Positions 7,975 to 16,591 of a DNA stretch of 39,777 nt are shown here, piece after piece. The notes below the pieces were generated by a model, which saw only the letters and a program-made list of their open reading frames with translations, was not told the origin of the DNA and ran no database searches. The stretch spans positions 1-39,777 of the forward strand of contig CAIUGT010000014.1 in NCBI GenBank assembly GCA_903898755.1, given 5' to 3'. Numbering within the stretch: the stretch's first letter is position 1; each line of letters starts with the position of its first letter. Origin of the DNA: an uncultured bacterium. GTDB lineage: Bacteria; Planctomycetota; Phycisphaerae; Phycisphaerales; SM1A02. Position numbers and translations under genes: made by a program.

Positions 7975-9765
7975 GTGCGTTCCTCGGGCATCGTGCCCCG
8001 CGTTCGAATTTTTGCGCCATTTCTTTTTCTCGCCGCGCTCATTCTCATCAGCGTGTTGCTTGATCGCCCACTTCCACGCGCGGACATTGTGTACGCCAAC
8101 ACGTCGGAAAATTTCACGCTTGATCCACAGCGGTTGAGCTACCAACACGATGTGCGCACGTCACGAAGTCTTTTTGAAGGCTTGGTGAATGTCAATGGTG
8201 AAAACGGAACACCCGAGCCCGCCGTGGCCACAAGTTGGCAGCGCAGCGAGGATGGCCGCACTTGGACATTTCATTTGCGCGCCGACGCTCGTTGGTCCAG
8301 TGGCGCGCCGGTGACTAGCCATGATTTTATTTACGCATGGCGGCGCGCCATGTTGCCAGACCTGGCCGCGGATTACACCGGCTTCTTTTTATCCATTGAC
8401 GGAGCCAAAGAATTTTTTGAATGGCGCACAAAAGCGTTGGCGGATTTTTCAAAGACAGATGGCGGCGCCGAAGCCGCGCAAAAACTGTGGCAAGAAACTG
8501 AATCGCGCTTTGCAAAACAGGTTGGCTTGTCCGCGCCTGACGATCACACGTTGGTGGTGCGCCTAGCGCGACCCGTGGCGTATTGGCTTGATTTGTGCGC
8601 GTTTCCAGCGCTTTTTCCCGTGTATCCACCACTGGTCGAAAAGTTCGCAACCATCAATCCCCACACCGCCACTTTGCAACAAGATCCGGGTTGGACCAAA
8701 GGTGGAGTGCTCATCAGCAATGGTCCGTATGAACTTGTGCAGTGGCGGCCCAAGCGTTCCATGCGCTTTGAAAAAAATCCGTATTACTGGGATGCCGCGA
8801 ATGTTTCCAGCAAAACAATACAGAGCATTCCAATTGAGGATCCAAACACCGCCGTGCTGGCGTTTGAGAATGGCGACATTGATTGGCTCACCGACACCAT
8901 TGTTGAATATCGAGGCGACATGTTTGACGAAGTCAAGCGCGGCAAGCGAACCAACTTGCACGTGCTTGACGCATTTGGAACGGATTTCTTTTCATTCAAT
9001 TGCCGTCCAAAATTATCCGATGGCCGCGTCAATCCGTTCGCCAATCCCGCGGTTCGCCGCGCCTTCGCGCTGTCGGTGGATAAAGCAACCATTGTCAACA
9101 GCATCACGCGCCTTGATGAGGATGTGGCGACAACATTCACTCCGCCAAATTCAATTCCTGGATATCAAACTCCCGCTGGACTTCCATTTGATCCCGCGCG
9201 CGCGCGCGCCGAACTCGCCAGTGCTGGCTGGATAGACCGGGACAACGATGGTGTGATTGAAAATGAAAATGGCGAAAAATTTCCGACCGTTGAAATTATG
9301 TATTCGGCTGGAAGCCCCCGCTACCGCGACATGGCCGGCGCGCTCAGCGCCATGTGGCACGAGACCTTGGGCATTCAATCCGCGCCGCGTAGCCGCGACC
9401 CGCTTGGCTATAAAGACGCTTTAAAACAAGGCGATTTCATGATTGCCCGCGGCGGCTGGTATGGCGACTATGGCGATCCAACAACGTGGCTTGATTTATG
9501 CCGCACCGGCGATGGCAACAACGATCGCAAATATTCATGCGCCGAGTTCGACGCGCTGCTGGACAACGCCTCCAACGAAATTGATCCGGCCCGCCGATTT
9601 CAAATTTTGCAGGACGCCGAACGCATCATCACCGAGCGCGATCTCCCGATGATTCCAATTTGCCACTACGTCACGGTGTACATGTATGACCCCGCGCGAT
9701 TGAATGGACTCAGCCACCACCCGCGGCTGGAGCAATATCTTGGTCACATGCGGATGAAAAATTAA
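7975..9765 (+). CDS. Oligopeptide ABC transporter substrate-binding protein (OppA/DppA family)
   Basis: This 596-residue extracytoplasmic solute-binding protein (SBP family 5) would capture peptides or similar substrates for ABC import. After a short basic N-terminus there is a hydrophobic segment (FAPFLFLAALILISVLL) without a lipobox cysteine, so it is either membrane-anchored by that helix or cleaved. The mature part starts with the classic pattern of a solute set against LDPQRLSYQHD, then LFEGLVNVNG and the domain signature RTWTFHLRADARWSSGAPVT. GTG at 7975 is used with AAGGG 7 bases upstream; the preceding in-frame sequence offers no better start. The permease OppB lies tail to tail just downstream, on the other strand. 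No oppC, oppD or oppF is present. Confidence 0.9.
   Translation: MRSSGIVPRVRIFAPFLFLAALILISVLLDRPLPRADIVYANTSENFTLDPQRLSYQHDVRTSRSLFEGLVNVNGENGTPEPAVATSWQRSEDGRTWTFHLRADARWSSGAPVTSHDFIYAWRRAMLPDLAADYTGFFLSIDGAKEFFEWRTKALADFSKTDGGAEAAQKLWQETESRFAKQVGLSAPDDHTLVVRLARPVAYWLDLCAFPALFPVYPPLVEKFATINPHTATLQQDPGWTKGGVLISNGPYELVQWRPKRSMRFEKNPYYWDAANVSSKTIQSIPIEDPNTAVLAFENGDIDWLTDTIVEYRGDMFDEVKRGKRTNLHVLDAFGTDFFSFNCRPKLSDGRVNPFANPAVRRAFALSVDKATIVNSITRLDEDVATTFTPPNSIPGYQTPAGLPFDPARARAELASAGWIDRDNDGVIENENGEKFPTVEIMYSAGSPRYRDMAGALSAMWHETLGIQSAPRSRDPLGYKDALKQGDFMIARGGWYGDYGDPTTWLDLCRTGDGNNDRKYSCAEFDALLDNASNEIDPARRFQILQDAERIITERDLPMIPICHYVTVYMYDPARLNGLSHHPRLEQYLGHMRMKN
9195..9209. repeat. Alternating CG tract, 15 bases
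   Basis: A run of alternating C and G inside the OppA gene encodes an Ala-Arg-Ala-Arg stretch. Such tracts can adopt left-handed DNA and are prone to length change, but here the run stays in frame and is probably just codon bias (GCG and CGC are frequent in all genes of the window). Confidence 0.7.
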
Positions 9766-9771
9766 TTCGCG

Positions 9772-10725
9772 TCACGCTTGTTGAATACGCGGATCAATCC
9801 ATCCGTACAACATGTCCACCGCTAAATTCAACAGCGCCACCAGAAGCCCATACGCCAGTGTTATGCCCATGACCAACGTGATGTCCTTGCCCAAGACCGC
9901 GTCGACAAAGTGACGGCCAAGGCCGGGCACCGCAAAAACTTTTTCAACCACAAATGAACCGGTCAGCGCCACCGCGGTGGCGGGTCCCAGCCAACTCAGC
10001 ACTGGAAGAAATGCGTTTTTCAATGCGTGACGCACGGCCACTTGCGGCCGCGACAAGCCCTTGGCCCGCGCGGTGCGCGCGTATTCCGTGTTCATTTGCT
10101 CGATCATGCCAACGCGCACAAGACGCGCCACCGCCGCGGAAAATGGCAACGAAAGCGCTATGGCGGGCAACACAATGTTGGACACGCGTCCCCAACCACC
10201 GACTGGAAACCAGCCAAGTTTGGCGGCAAAAACGAGAAGTAAAAATGCGCCAATCACAAAACTTGGAACGCTCACGCCAATCATCGCAAAGATTTGTCCT
10301 GCCGCGTCCACAACTCCACGCGGCCGCAAACCACTGAGAACACCGGCGGTCATTCCTATCGCAAGCGCCAACAACATGGCGGCGCATCCAAGCGTCACGC
10401 TGACCGGAAGCGCGTCGCGCAAAATTTCATTCACGGTCCAATCGGGCTGACGCAAACTTGGACCAAGATCAAATGGCTGCGGCGATTTTCCCAACACCCA
10501 ACTCACGCCACTGGCCTTGCCCAAGTATTCAAAATAAAAAGACACGGGGTCGTCCAAGCGATATTGCTTCTTCATGGCCTCAACAACTTCCGGCGGCGGA
10601 CGGCGACCCTCTGGATTTTCAAGCGGGTTGCCCGGTATCAACCACGCCAACGCAAAGGTGATGGTGTACATCGCCAAAAGCAGCGGAGGAATAAGAGCGA
10701 GTCTGCGCAGGAACAAGGACAACAT
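9772..10725 (-). CDS. Oligopeptide ABC transporter permease (OppB/DppB family)
   Basis: The 317-residue inner-membrane protein opens with the standard OppB N-terminus (FLRRLALIPPLLLAMYTITF) and has about six membrane helices. The cytoplasmic EAA loop that docks the ATPase is present as EYARTARAKGLSRPQVAVRH. It ends with WIDPRIQ, typical of this family. It should pair with an OppC permease and OppD/OppF ATPases, none of which is in the window. Its transcription runs toward the OppA gene, with only 6 bases between the two stops, so the two subunits are not in one operon. TAGCAT 11 bases before the ATG is a weak -10 candidate. Confidence 0.9.
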   Translation of the reverse strand: MLSLFLRRLALIPPLLLAMYTITFALAWLIPGNPLENPEGRRPPPEVVEAMKKQYRLDDPVSFYFEYLGKASGVSWVLGKSPQPFDLGPSLRQPDWTVNEILRDALPVSVTLGCAAMLLALAIGMTAGVLSGLRPRGVVDAAGQIFAMIGVSVPSFVIGAFLLLVFAAKLGWFPVGGWGRVSNIVLPAIALSLPFSAAVARLVRVGMIEQMNTEYARTARAKGLSRPQVAVRHALKNAFLPVLSWLGPATAVALTGSFVVEKVFAVPGLGRHFVDAVLGKDITLVMGITLAYGLLVALLNLAVDMLYGWIDPRIQQA

Positions 10726-10755
10726 GATCAGGCGTGATGCTAGTCAAAGGAACAC

Positions 10756-10761
10756 TACACT
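10756..10761 (+). promoter_or_regulatory. Putative -10 box (TACACT) for the lipoprotein gene
   Basis: TACACT stands 10 bases before the ATG at 10772, so the leader would be about 4 bases. There is no Shine-Dalgarno sequence. It is the same hexamer found near several other starts in the window. Confidence 0.4.
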
Positions 10762-10771
10762 GAGCGCACTT

Positions 10772-11488
10772 ATGGATCGGTCACCCATTCGCACAATTCT
10801 TGGCTATTGCGGTGCGCCCACCCTTGCGGCGTTGGCAAGTTGCGTGATCCTATTGACTGGTTGCAACACCATGAATGGTCCCGCGGTGATTGAGATTGAT
10901 TCCGCCGACTATTCCAAGGCTTTCGAGGCCTGCATTGAGGCGAGTCGCAACGCTGGAATGCCGCCGCAAGCCGCCGATCGCACCACGGGCATTATTGAAA
11001 CTGAACCCAAGACAATTGGAAGTTGGATTGAACCATGGAGATTTGATTCCACCGGTGCGATGCAAAAGGCGGAGAACACCGCGCAGTTCCAACGCCGTCG
11101 CGTGCGCTTTGTCTTCACGCCAAAAGATTGGCAACCTGAATCCATCGAGGCGATCGCCACCATGACTGGTCCCGCCGCGCCTGGCTCCACTGACGACTTG
11201 AAGCGTTTCGATTTGGAAACCTACAAGGGGCCAATTGAAATCCGCGCGCGCGTATTTGTGGAGCGCAATTTCACGGATGGCATGCGCATCAACACGTGGA
11301 GTTCCATGCTGACCAGTCAAACTCAAACACCAAAACCAGGTGTCACCGACGGTTCCACGCGCGCGCAAACAACGTGGACTCCGGTGGGTCGTGATGAAGC
11401 GTCCGAGCGCACCATCATGGCGGAGATTCAAACCATGATTGACGAGCCGGCTACTTCAAGCCCGACAGTCGACGCACCGTCATCATAA
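10772..11488 (+). CDS. Lipoprotein of unknown function
   Basis: The 238-residue product has a lipoprotein signal peptide: a charged start, a hydrophobic stretch (LAALASCVILLTGC) and a lipobox LTGC with the acylated cysteine at position 31. The mature part is a soluble alpha/beta domain, beginning with a conserved-looking ADYSKAFEACIEASRNAG helix and TTGIIETEP strand, which resembles the small domains of other lipid-anchored envelope proteins, but I cannot name the family. An open frame extends upstream to 10574, but that part is antisense to oppB and would bury the signal peptide, so the ATG at 10772 is used. Its 3' end overlaps the opposite-strand permease by 38 bases. Confidence 0.75.
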   Translation: MDRSPIRTILGYCGAPTLAALASCVILLTGCNTMNGPAVIEIDSADYSKAFEACIEASRNAGMPPQAADRTTGIIETEPKTIGSWIEPWRFDSTGAMQKAENTAQFQRRRVRFVFTPKDWQPESIEAIATMTGPAAPGSTDDLKRFDLETYKGPIEIRARVFVERNFTDGMRINTWSSMLTSQTQTPKPGVTDGSTRAQTTWTPVGRDEASERTIMAEIQTMIDEPATSSPTVDAPSS

Positions 11489-13277
11489 AAGAGCGTTTCA
11501 TTGCGGCGTGCATGCCAAAAGTGACTCCCACATACAGCGCCACGCTCAGCGCCGCGCCCAACACAAACGACGCGGTCAGTCCTGATTGAAGCTCCATGCT
11601 TGCGGGAATGGTGTCCGCGGGCGTGACCGTGGCCAACACTAAATTCAGCGGACTTAAACAGCTGATCGCTGGTCCAAAGAGTGGAACGCTGCCTCCGCTG
11701 GCCGCGCCACACAAACCAATCGTGGTCATGATGGCGACAATAATTCCAATCGCGCCAACGGTGCTGCCAATCACGCCCTTGGATTTAATGCTCCAACTTA
11801 ATCCAGTCATGACCACGAACGCAAGAAACGCGGTCAGGACAAATGGAAATACGCCCGCTGCAATTGGCAACACAAATGGCACATCCATTTTGCTAGTGCC
11901 CACAATTTCAAGCGTGGTCACACCGCCCGCACCAAAGCCATCGCACAACACATACAACGCGCTCAATATCAATGTGATCGATGGCACGGCGATCATGGGC
12001 CACAGCACGGTGATTAAGCCGCGCAGTTTGCCCGACAAATATTCACCGGGTTGAATTGGCGTGGTCAGCAATAAATCAAGCGAGCCATCCTCGCGCTCGC
12101 GGCTGACAGCGGTCGCGCTGACGCCCACCGCTAGAAGAACGGCCAGCAGCACTTCGCTGATCACCACCGCGGCCAAAATAATTCGAAGCACCGACGTGTT
12201 CAAAGCGCCACCGCGATGCATGCCCAGAAGCGCCGCGACCGCAACGCAACCACACGTCAGAAATCCCCACCGCAAGAAACGCGCCGCTGGTGTAGATAGC
12301 CGAAGATGGACTTCCCGCCAAGCGATGGGATTTCGCCAAACATGCCGAGGAACACGCTGATTTTGTGAATTCAGCCGACGCGACAATCGTGACATCCACG
12401 TGTTGCCCGCTTCCGTTCGGCTGCCAATGAAACGCACGCGCAACGTGGCGTACACGACCAAAGCAAACGACACGGCGAACGAAAGGTAGGTCTGCGCCAA
12501 CAGTGGATCACCAAACCACAATCGTCCGAACGCGCCCGATTCATTTTGCGCAAACTCGCGTGGTCGATAGTGATTGGTCAACAACACGCTTTCCAAAGTG
12601 AGAAAGGGATTCAGCGGCGTCCACGCCGTGGTCCACGACGCGGTCGAGCCCACAGTGATGGGATCGCGCGCGACACGATCAAGCGCGGTTGTCGCCGCCA
12701 GGTACAAGACCACCACCACATAGAAAATAAAAATACTGCGCTTGCCGGCGTTGCGAAACACACTCAGCGCAATTGCTATGGCGCCCATGACCAACGCCAC
12801 AGCAAATGAAATTTGCAAGCTGGCTACCACGCCACTGCCGCGCACACCACCAAAAATTTGCGTCATGATAAAAAGTGGAAAGGTGGCCAACAGCAGCGCG
12901 ACCACAAAAAATAATCGCCCACATAAATTGCCAAGAATAATTTGCAAACTAGAAAGCGGCGTGGTCAACAATATTTCCCAAGTCTTTGGATTGCTTTCTT
13001 GCGCGATCGCGCCCGCCATAAAAATGGGAGTCAACAAACAAATCGCCGCCACTTGTCCAAAACTCATCAGGGTAAACGCGTTGGCGCCGCGTTGCGCCAA
13101 ATCTTTCAGGCTGCCGCCGGGACCAAGCAACGAGAAAAAAACCAGCACCATCAAACCACCCAAATACACCGATCGAATGAGCAAATGGCGCGTCCGAGTG
13201 CTACCGCCTTTGACAATCCGCAGGGCGATTGCGTTGTTGGGGCCAAGGGCCAGGAACCAGTTGAGAAGACGCGGCAC
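11451..13277 (-). CDS. ABC-2 type permease, two fused halves
   Basis: This 608-residue integral membrane protein looks like two ABC-2 permease units in tandem. The cytoplasmic coupling motif occurs twice about 300 residues apart: ESNPKTWEILLTTPLS (near 94-109) and EREDGSLDLLLTTPIQ (near 394-409), each followed by a hydrophobic helix set. ABC-2 permeases export polysaccharide, lipids, drugs or proteins with a separate ATPase, which is not in this window. The start is a GTG at 13277, placed exactly 6 bases after TAGACT. The stop lies within the convergent lipoprotein gene. The substrate is unknown; the fusion means one polypeptide could replace a dimer. Confidence 0.85.
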   Translation of the reverse strand: MPRLLNWFLALGPNNAIALRIVKGGSTRTRHLLIRSVYLGGLMVLVFFSLLGPGGSLKDLAQRGANAFTLMSFGQVAAICLLTPIFMAGAIAQESNPKTWEILLTTPLSSLQIILGNLCGRLFFVVALLLATFPLFIMTQIFGGVRGSGVVASLQISFAVALVMGAIAIALSVFRNAGKRSIFIFYVVVVLYLAATTALDRVARDPITVGSTASWTTAWTPLNPFLTLESVLLTNHYRPREFAQNESGAFGRLWFGDPLLAQTYLSFAVSFALVVYATLRVRFIGSRTEAGNTWMSRLSRRLNSQNQRVPRHVWRNPIAWREVHLRLSTPAARFLRWGFLTCGCVAVAALLGMHRGGALNTSVLRIILAAVVISEVLLAVLLAVGVSATAVSREREDGSLDLLLTTPIQPGEYLSGKLRGLITVLWPMIAVPSITLILSALYVLCDGFGAGGVTTLEIVGTSKMDVPFVLPIAAGVFPFVLTAFLAFVVMTGLSWSIKSKGVIGSTVGAIGIIVAIMTTIGLCGAASGGSVPLFGPAISCLSPLNLVLATVTPADTIPASMELQSGLTASFVLGAALSVALYVGVTFGMHAAMKRSFMMTVRRLSGLK

Positions 13278-13283
13278 CCCCGC

Positions 13284-13289
13284 AGTCTA
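13284..13289 (-). promoter_or_regulatory. Putative leaderless -10 box (TAGACT) for the ABC-2 permease gene
   Basis: On the minus strand TAGACT is followed by exactly 6 bases (GCGGGG) and the GTG start. The G-rich spacer is too close to the start to serve as a Shine-Dalgarno site. Confidence 0.45.
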
Positions 13290-13313
13290 AAGGGTTCGGG
13301 GGTGGTGAACCTG

Positions 13314-13342
13314 TTGACCCTGAACACAATTCAAACCATAAT
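13314..13342 (+). promoter_or_regulatory. Candidate housekeeping-type promoter for RNase Y
   Basis: TTGACC (13314-13319) and CATAAT (13337-13342) are separated by exactly 17 bases, close to the sigma-70 consensus in both boxes and in spacing. It would give a leader of about 170 bases ahead of the ATG at 13521, which has a strong Shine-Dalgarno site. This contrasts with the leaderless-type starts elsewhere. The rest of the 13278-13520 gap shows nothing else I can name. Confidence 0.4.
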
Positions 13343-13510
13343 CAAATTTCTTAAACCAATCGGACCAACACGATTGGATTCCAACTTCCACGGACCAAGC
13401 GCCGGATGGCTTCGACCGATTCGAATCACTTCACTGGGATACAGTCACTCATCGGTCGCAAGCATTTCGGAGCGGCGAGCATTGCGCATCGCCAGTCTGA
13501 TTTTAAATAA

Positions 13511-13516
13511 AGGAGG
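13511..13516 (+). promoter_or_regulatory. Strong ribosome binding site (AGGAGG) of RNase Y
   Basis: A perfect AGGAGG lies 4 bases before the ATG at 13521. It settles the start against a much longer open frame reaching back to 12942, and it is the best Shine-Dalgarno match I found in the window. Confidence 0.85.
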
Positions 13517-13520
13517 CACC

Positions 13521-15137
13521 ATGCCTTCACCGATGATTTTCTCGCCGCAACTTGCGGCGATTCCCGCCACTGATTCTGCTTTCAATCCAACCTCGCTCAT
13601 TTCGATCGCCATTGTTGTGATTTCGGGCGCGGCGGTTGTTGCAATGTGGGCGCTTGCCGCGCGCAAGTTGCAACGCATGAGCCGCGAAGGCGAACAACTG
13701 ATTGAGAAAGCCCGCATGGAAGGCACGGCGAAAGCGAGCGCTCTTGAACTTGAAGCCGAGCGACGTGTCGCCGACCGCCGCGCCGCCGCCGACAAGCAAA
13801 TCGCGCAATCGTTGGCCGAGACCAAGGACGCGCAAGAGCGCGTAAGCCGCCGTGAAATTTCGGTGGAGAAGCGCTCGGAGCAACTTGAGCACCGCGAGGG
13901 CACACTTGAAAAACGCGCACAATCGCTGCAGGAAACAGAGGCAAAGCAAAAAGTATTAATGGAGGAAAACCAGCGAACGCTGGAGCAAACCCGCCAGCGC
14001 TTGGCCGAAGTAAGCGGCCTGACGCAAGAACAGGCTCGCGAGCAATTCATGCAAGAAGTGCGCGACCTCAGCCAGCGCGATGCCGCCCTGCTGCAGCACA
14101 AAATAATCGAAGAGGCGGAGTTGAAGGCGCGCGAGAATGCCCGCGAGATCACGCTCATGGCCATGCAACGCTACGGCGGCGAGTCTGCCACGGATGCCAC
14201 AGTTCGCTCCGTGAAAATTCCTTCCGATGATCTCAAGGGCCGCATCATTGGCCGCGAGGGTCGCAACATTCGAACATTTGAACGAGCCACTGGCGTGGAT
14301 GTTCTCATCGACGACACGCCTGGCGTGATTGCCATTAGTTGCTTTGACCGCGTGCGCCAGGCTGTTGCGGTTGAAGCGCTGCAACGACTTGTAGCCGATG
14401 GCCGAGTGCATCCGGCGCGCATTGAAGAAGTGGTCGAGCAATCGCGCCACGATATTCACGAGCGCATGATGAAAGCGGGCAATGACGCCGCTGTGGAAGC
14501 GGGCGTGCCTGGGCTGCATGTGAAGATGATTGAAATGATGGGTCGGCTTCACTATCGAACGAGCTACGGACAAAATGTTTTGCGCCACTCCATTGAGGTT
14601 GCGTTCCTAAGCCAACTGATTGCGAATCAACTTGGCCTTGATGGAACCGTGGCGCGGCGCGCTGGTTTCTTGCATGACATTGGCAAAGCCATGGATCACG
14701 AAATTGAGGGCGGACACCCCGCAATTGGCATGGATTTCGCCAAGCGACACAACGAAAAGAGCGAGGCCGTTCTCAACGCAATCGGCGGTCATCACAACGA
14801 TATTCCAACCACCACTCCGTACACGCCCATCGTGACCACGGCGGACGCGCTCAGTGGCGCGCGTCCAGGCGCGCGGCGTGAAAGCATGGAGCACTACGTC
14901 AAGCGCCTTGAGCAACTTGAACACATTGCAAAATTGCAACATGGCGTGTCAGAGGCCTACGCCATTCAAGCTGGGCGTGAAGTGCGCGTGATTGTGAACG
15001 CCAAGCAAGCTGACGACGCTCGCTGTTTCATCATCGCTCAGGAAATTGCCAAACAGGTCGAAGCCGAGATGACTTTTCCCGGCGAGATCAAGGTGACGGT
15101 TCTGCGTGAGCATCGCGCAGACGCCATTGCGCACTGA
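13521..15137 (+). CDS. rny: Ribonuclease Y
   Basis: RNase Y is a membrane-anchored endoribonuclease that starts mRNA decay. The 538-residue protein has the full family layout: one N-terminal membrane helix (about 25-46), a long charged coiled coil (about 50-210), a KH RNA-binding domain with GRIIGREGRNI (240-250) and an HD domain with the metal pair H385-D386 in FLHDIGKA, plus GGHHND downstream. Length is normal for the family. The long frame upstream is antisense to the permease and is excluded. It is transcribed alone, with a candidate sigma-70 promoter at 13314-13342 and a convergent neighbour. Confidence 0.96.
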   Translation: MPSPMIFSPQLAAIPATDSAFNPTSLISIAIVVISGAAVVAMWALAARKLQRMSREGEQLIEKARMEGTAKASALELEAERRVADRRAAADKQIAQSLAETKDAQERVSRREISVEKRSEQLEHREGTLEKRAQSLQETEAKQKVLMEENQRTLEQTRQRLAEVSGLTQEQAREQFMQEVRDLSQRDAALLQHKIIEEAELKARENAREITLMAMQRYGGESATDATVRSVKIPSDDLKGRIIGREGRNIRTFERATGVDVLIDDTPGVIAISCFDRVRQAVAVEALQRLVADGRVHPARIEEVVEQSRHDIHERMMKAGNDAAVEAGVPGLHVKMIEMMGRLHYRTSYGQNVLRHSIEVAFLSQLIANQLGLDGTVARRAGFLHDIGKAMDHEIEGGHPAIGMDFAKRHNEKSEAVLNAIGGHHNDIPTTTPYTPIVTTADALSGARPGARRESMEHYVKRLEQLEHIAKLQHGVSEAYAIQAGREVRVIVNAKQADDARCFIIAQEIAKQVEAEMTFPGEIKVTVLREHRADAIAH

Positions 15138-15212
15138 CGAAAGCGTAATCTTCTATCGCGAACAATCGGCGCATGCAGGCACTTGAATTCCGGCAAGCGC
15201 AATCAATCTATT

Positions 15213-15617
15213 TTATTTCACCCACAACCCCAGCAACATAATGCCGATCACCACAAGCGCGATCCATACATGAAGCCAATTGCGTTGCAGCACAAATCCG
15301 GTGCCAACAATCAACGTGCGCAGAAACGGCATGGAAATACCGCACACAATTCCAAACATCATCAACGCCGCCGCATCTCCACTGCTTATGGCGCGAATGA
15401 AATCCGACAGTGAATGCCAGTTCAAAACCGCGCTGCGAATATGCTCGTGCGACAAGCCGCGCGACCACGCCACACCTTGACCAATGCAAATCAACGTGAT
15501 GGAAATAATGACGATCGTCCACAATGACCAACGCTGAATTCGGCGTAAAACGAGCTGCAATTGACGAGATCGCAAATACTCTGCTTCATCCATCAAATTA
15601 TGGAATTCTTTGGTCAT
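15213..15617 (-). CDS. DUF1634-like small membrane protein
   Basis: From the ATG at 15617 the product has 134 residues, with a charged N-terminal segment (EAEYLRSRQLQLVLRRIQRW) and three predicted membrane helices, ending LGLWVK. DUF1634 proteins have this size and topology and are usually encoded next to TauE/SafE exporters, which is the case here: its ATG overlaps the exporter stop as ATGA. The frame extends to 15725, but the additional residues are cysteine-rich and antisense-like. Its role is presumed accessory to the exporter. The family name rests on size, topology and context rather than on a distinctive motif. Confidence 0.7.
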   Translation of the reverse strand: MTKEFHNLMDEAEYLRSRQLQLVLRRIQRWSLWTIVIISITLICIGQGVAWSRGLSHEHIRSAVLNWHSLSDFIRAISSGDAAALMMFGIVCGISMPFLRTLIVGTGFVLQRNWLHVWIALVVIGIMLLGLWVK

Positions 15618-16462
15618 GTCAACAATGCCTTGCCGCCCTTGAGCATCATTTGAATACCAACAAACAAAATCACAACAAGGAAAATTTTCTTCAATGTGGC
15701 CACATGAATTTTTGGAACTAGCCACGAGCCAAACATGGCGCCGGGAACAATTCCAATCAGCACAGGGCCAGCAATTGTTGGGTCCACCATTCCGTCGCGC
15801 AGATACACCATGACTCCGGAAGCCGCGGTGATGCCAATCATAAAATTACTGGTGATTGTGCTCACGCGAAACGGCATGCGCATGCAACTATCCATGGCTA
15901 AAACTTTGTAGGCACCGGAGCCAATGCCCAGCATGCCGCTGAGCAAACCCGCGATGGTCATCACGCCCAAACCCGCGGGCACTCGTTGCACGTGGTACAC
16001 GCGAATTCCATCTTTGGTTTCCTCAATGCCATCAAGTTGCAACACGCGTCCCCACCATGATTGAGGCAACACTTTCGCGGCGTCGGTCACTGCGCGCCAA
16101 GACAATCCCGCCGTCATCAACAAACTCAATCCGAACAACATGGTCAACACGTCAGCCGGCGCAATGGTGGCCAACATGGCGCCCGCGATCGCCCCAAGGC
16201 CCGCGGCAACCTCCAGCGTTATGCCCACTCGATAATTGCTCATGGAATCACGGCCGCGAATAAGCGCCGCCGCGCCACTGGTGGTGACCACCGCCACCAA
16301 ACTCGCTGCAATGGCGCTCTTTACATCAACGCCCAGAACCGAAACCAAAACCGGAATCAGGATCACGCCGCCACCAAGACCAAGCATGGCTCCAAAACAG
16401 CCGCTCACAATGCTGACGGCGATAATGATCAAGTCAAAGAGAAGCGGATCTGTTTGCTGCAC
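15614..16462 (-). CDS. Sulfite exporter TauE/SafE family permease
   Basis: The 282-residue inner-membrane protein has two similar halves, each opening with a glycine-rich helix turn: SGCFGAMLGLGGGVILIPVL near the N-terminus and AGLLSGMLGIGSGAYKVLAM in the second half. This is the TauE/SafE (PF01925) pattern; members export sulfite, organosulfonates or similar anions. GTG at 16462 is the start; a TACAAC 7 bases upstream is only a partial match to the local -10 pattern. It is translationally coupled to the DUF1634-like gene. The substrate cannot be told from sequence; no sulfur metabolism genes are nearby. Confidence 0.88.
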   Translation of the reverse strand: MQQTDPLLFDLIIIAVSIVSGCFGAMLGLGGGVILIPVLVSVLGVDVKSAIAASLVAVVTTSGAAALIRGRDSMSNYRVGITLEVAAGLGAIAGAMLATIAPADVLTMLFGLSLLMTAGLSWRAVTDAAKVLPQSWWGRVLQLDGIEETKDGIRVYHVQRVPAGLGVMTIAGLLSGMLGIGSGAYKVLAMDSCMRMPFRVSTITSNFMIGITAASGVMVYLRDGMVDPTIAGPVLIGIVPGAMFGSWLVPKIHVATLKKIFLVVILFVGIQMMLKGGKALLT

Positions 16463-16579
16463 GATTGATGTTGTATCAAATATCGCGGCAACTATTTATG
16501 TCGACAAATCATTTCTTGCAAGCCAAGCACGCGTTACTGAATTGATGCCGCGCAACAAAAAATCTATTCTGCACATGGG

Positions 16580-16585
16580 TACACT
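16580..16585 (+). promoter_or_regulatory. Putative leaderless -10 box (TACACT) for the DUF4139 gene
   Basis: TACACT is followed by exactly 6 bases (TTTCAA) and the ATG at 16592. No Shine-Dalgarno site is present. A second hexamer, TATTCT at 16565-16570, lies just upstream and could be an alternative box. Confidence 0.45.
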
Positions 16586-16591
16586 TTTCAA

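Noticed and set aside
10574-10771. Upstream extension of the lipoprotein frame
   Set aside because: Antisense to oppB and would place the lipobox nearly 100 residues inside the protein.
12942-13520. Long upstream extension of the RNase Y frame
   Set aside because: It is antisense to the ABC-2 permease, lacks similarity, and the AGGAGG plus membrane helix fix the start at 13521.
13445-14164. 239-residue minus-strand frame rich in Ser, Arg and Ala
   Set aside because: Composition is that of the complement of the RNase Y coiled-coil region; no recognisable motif.
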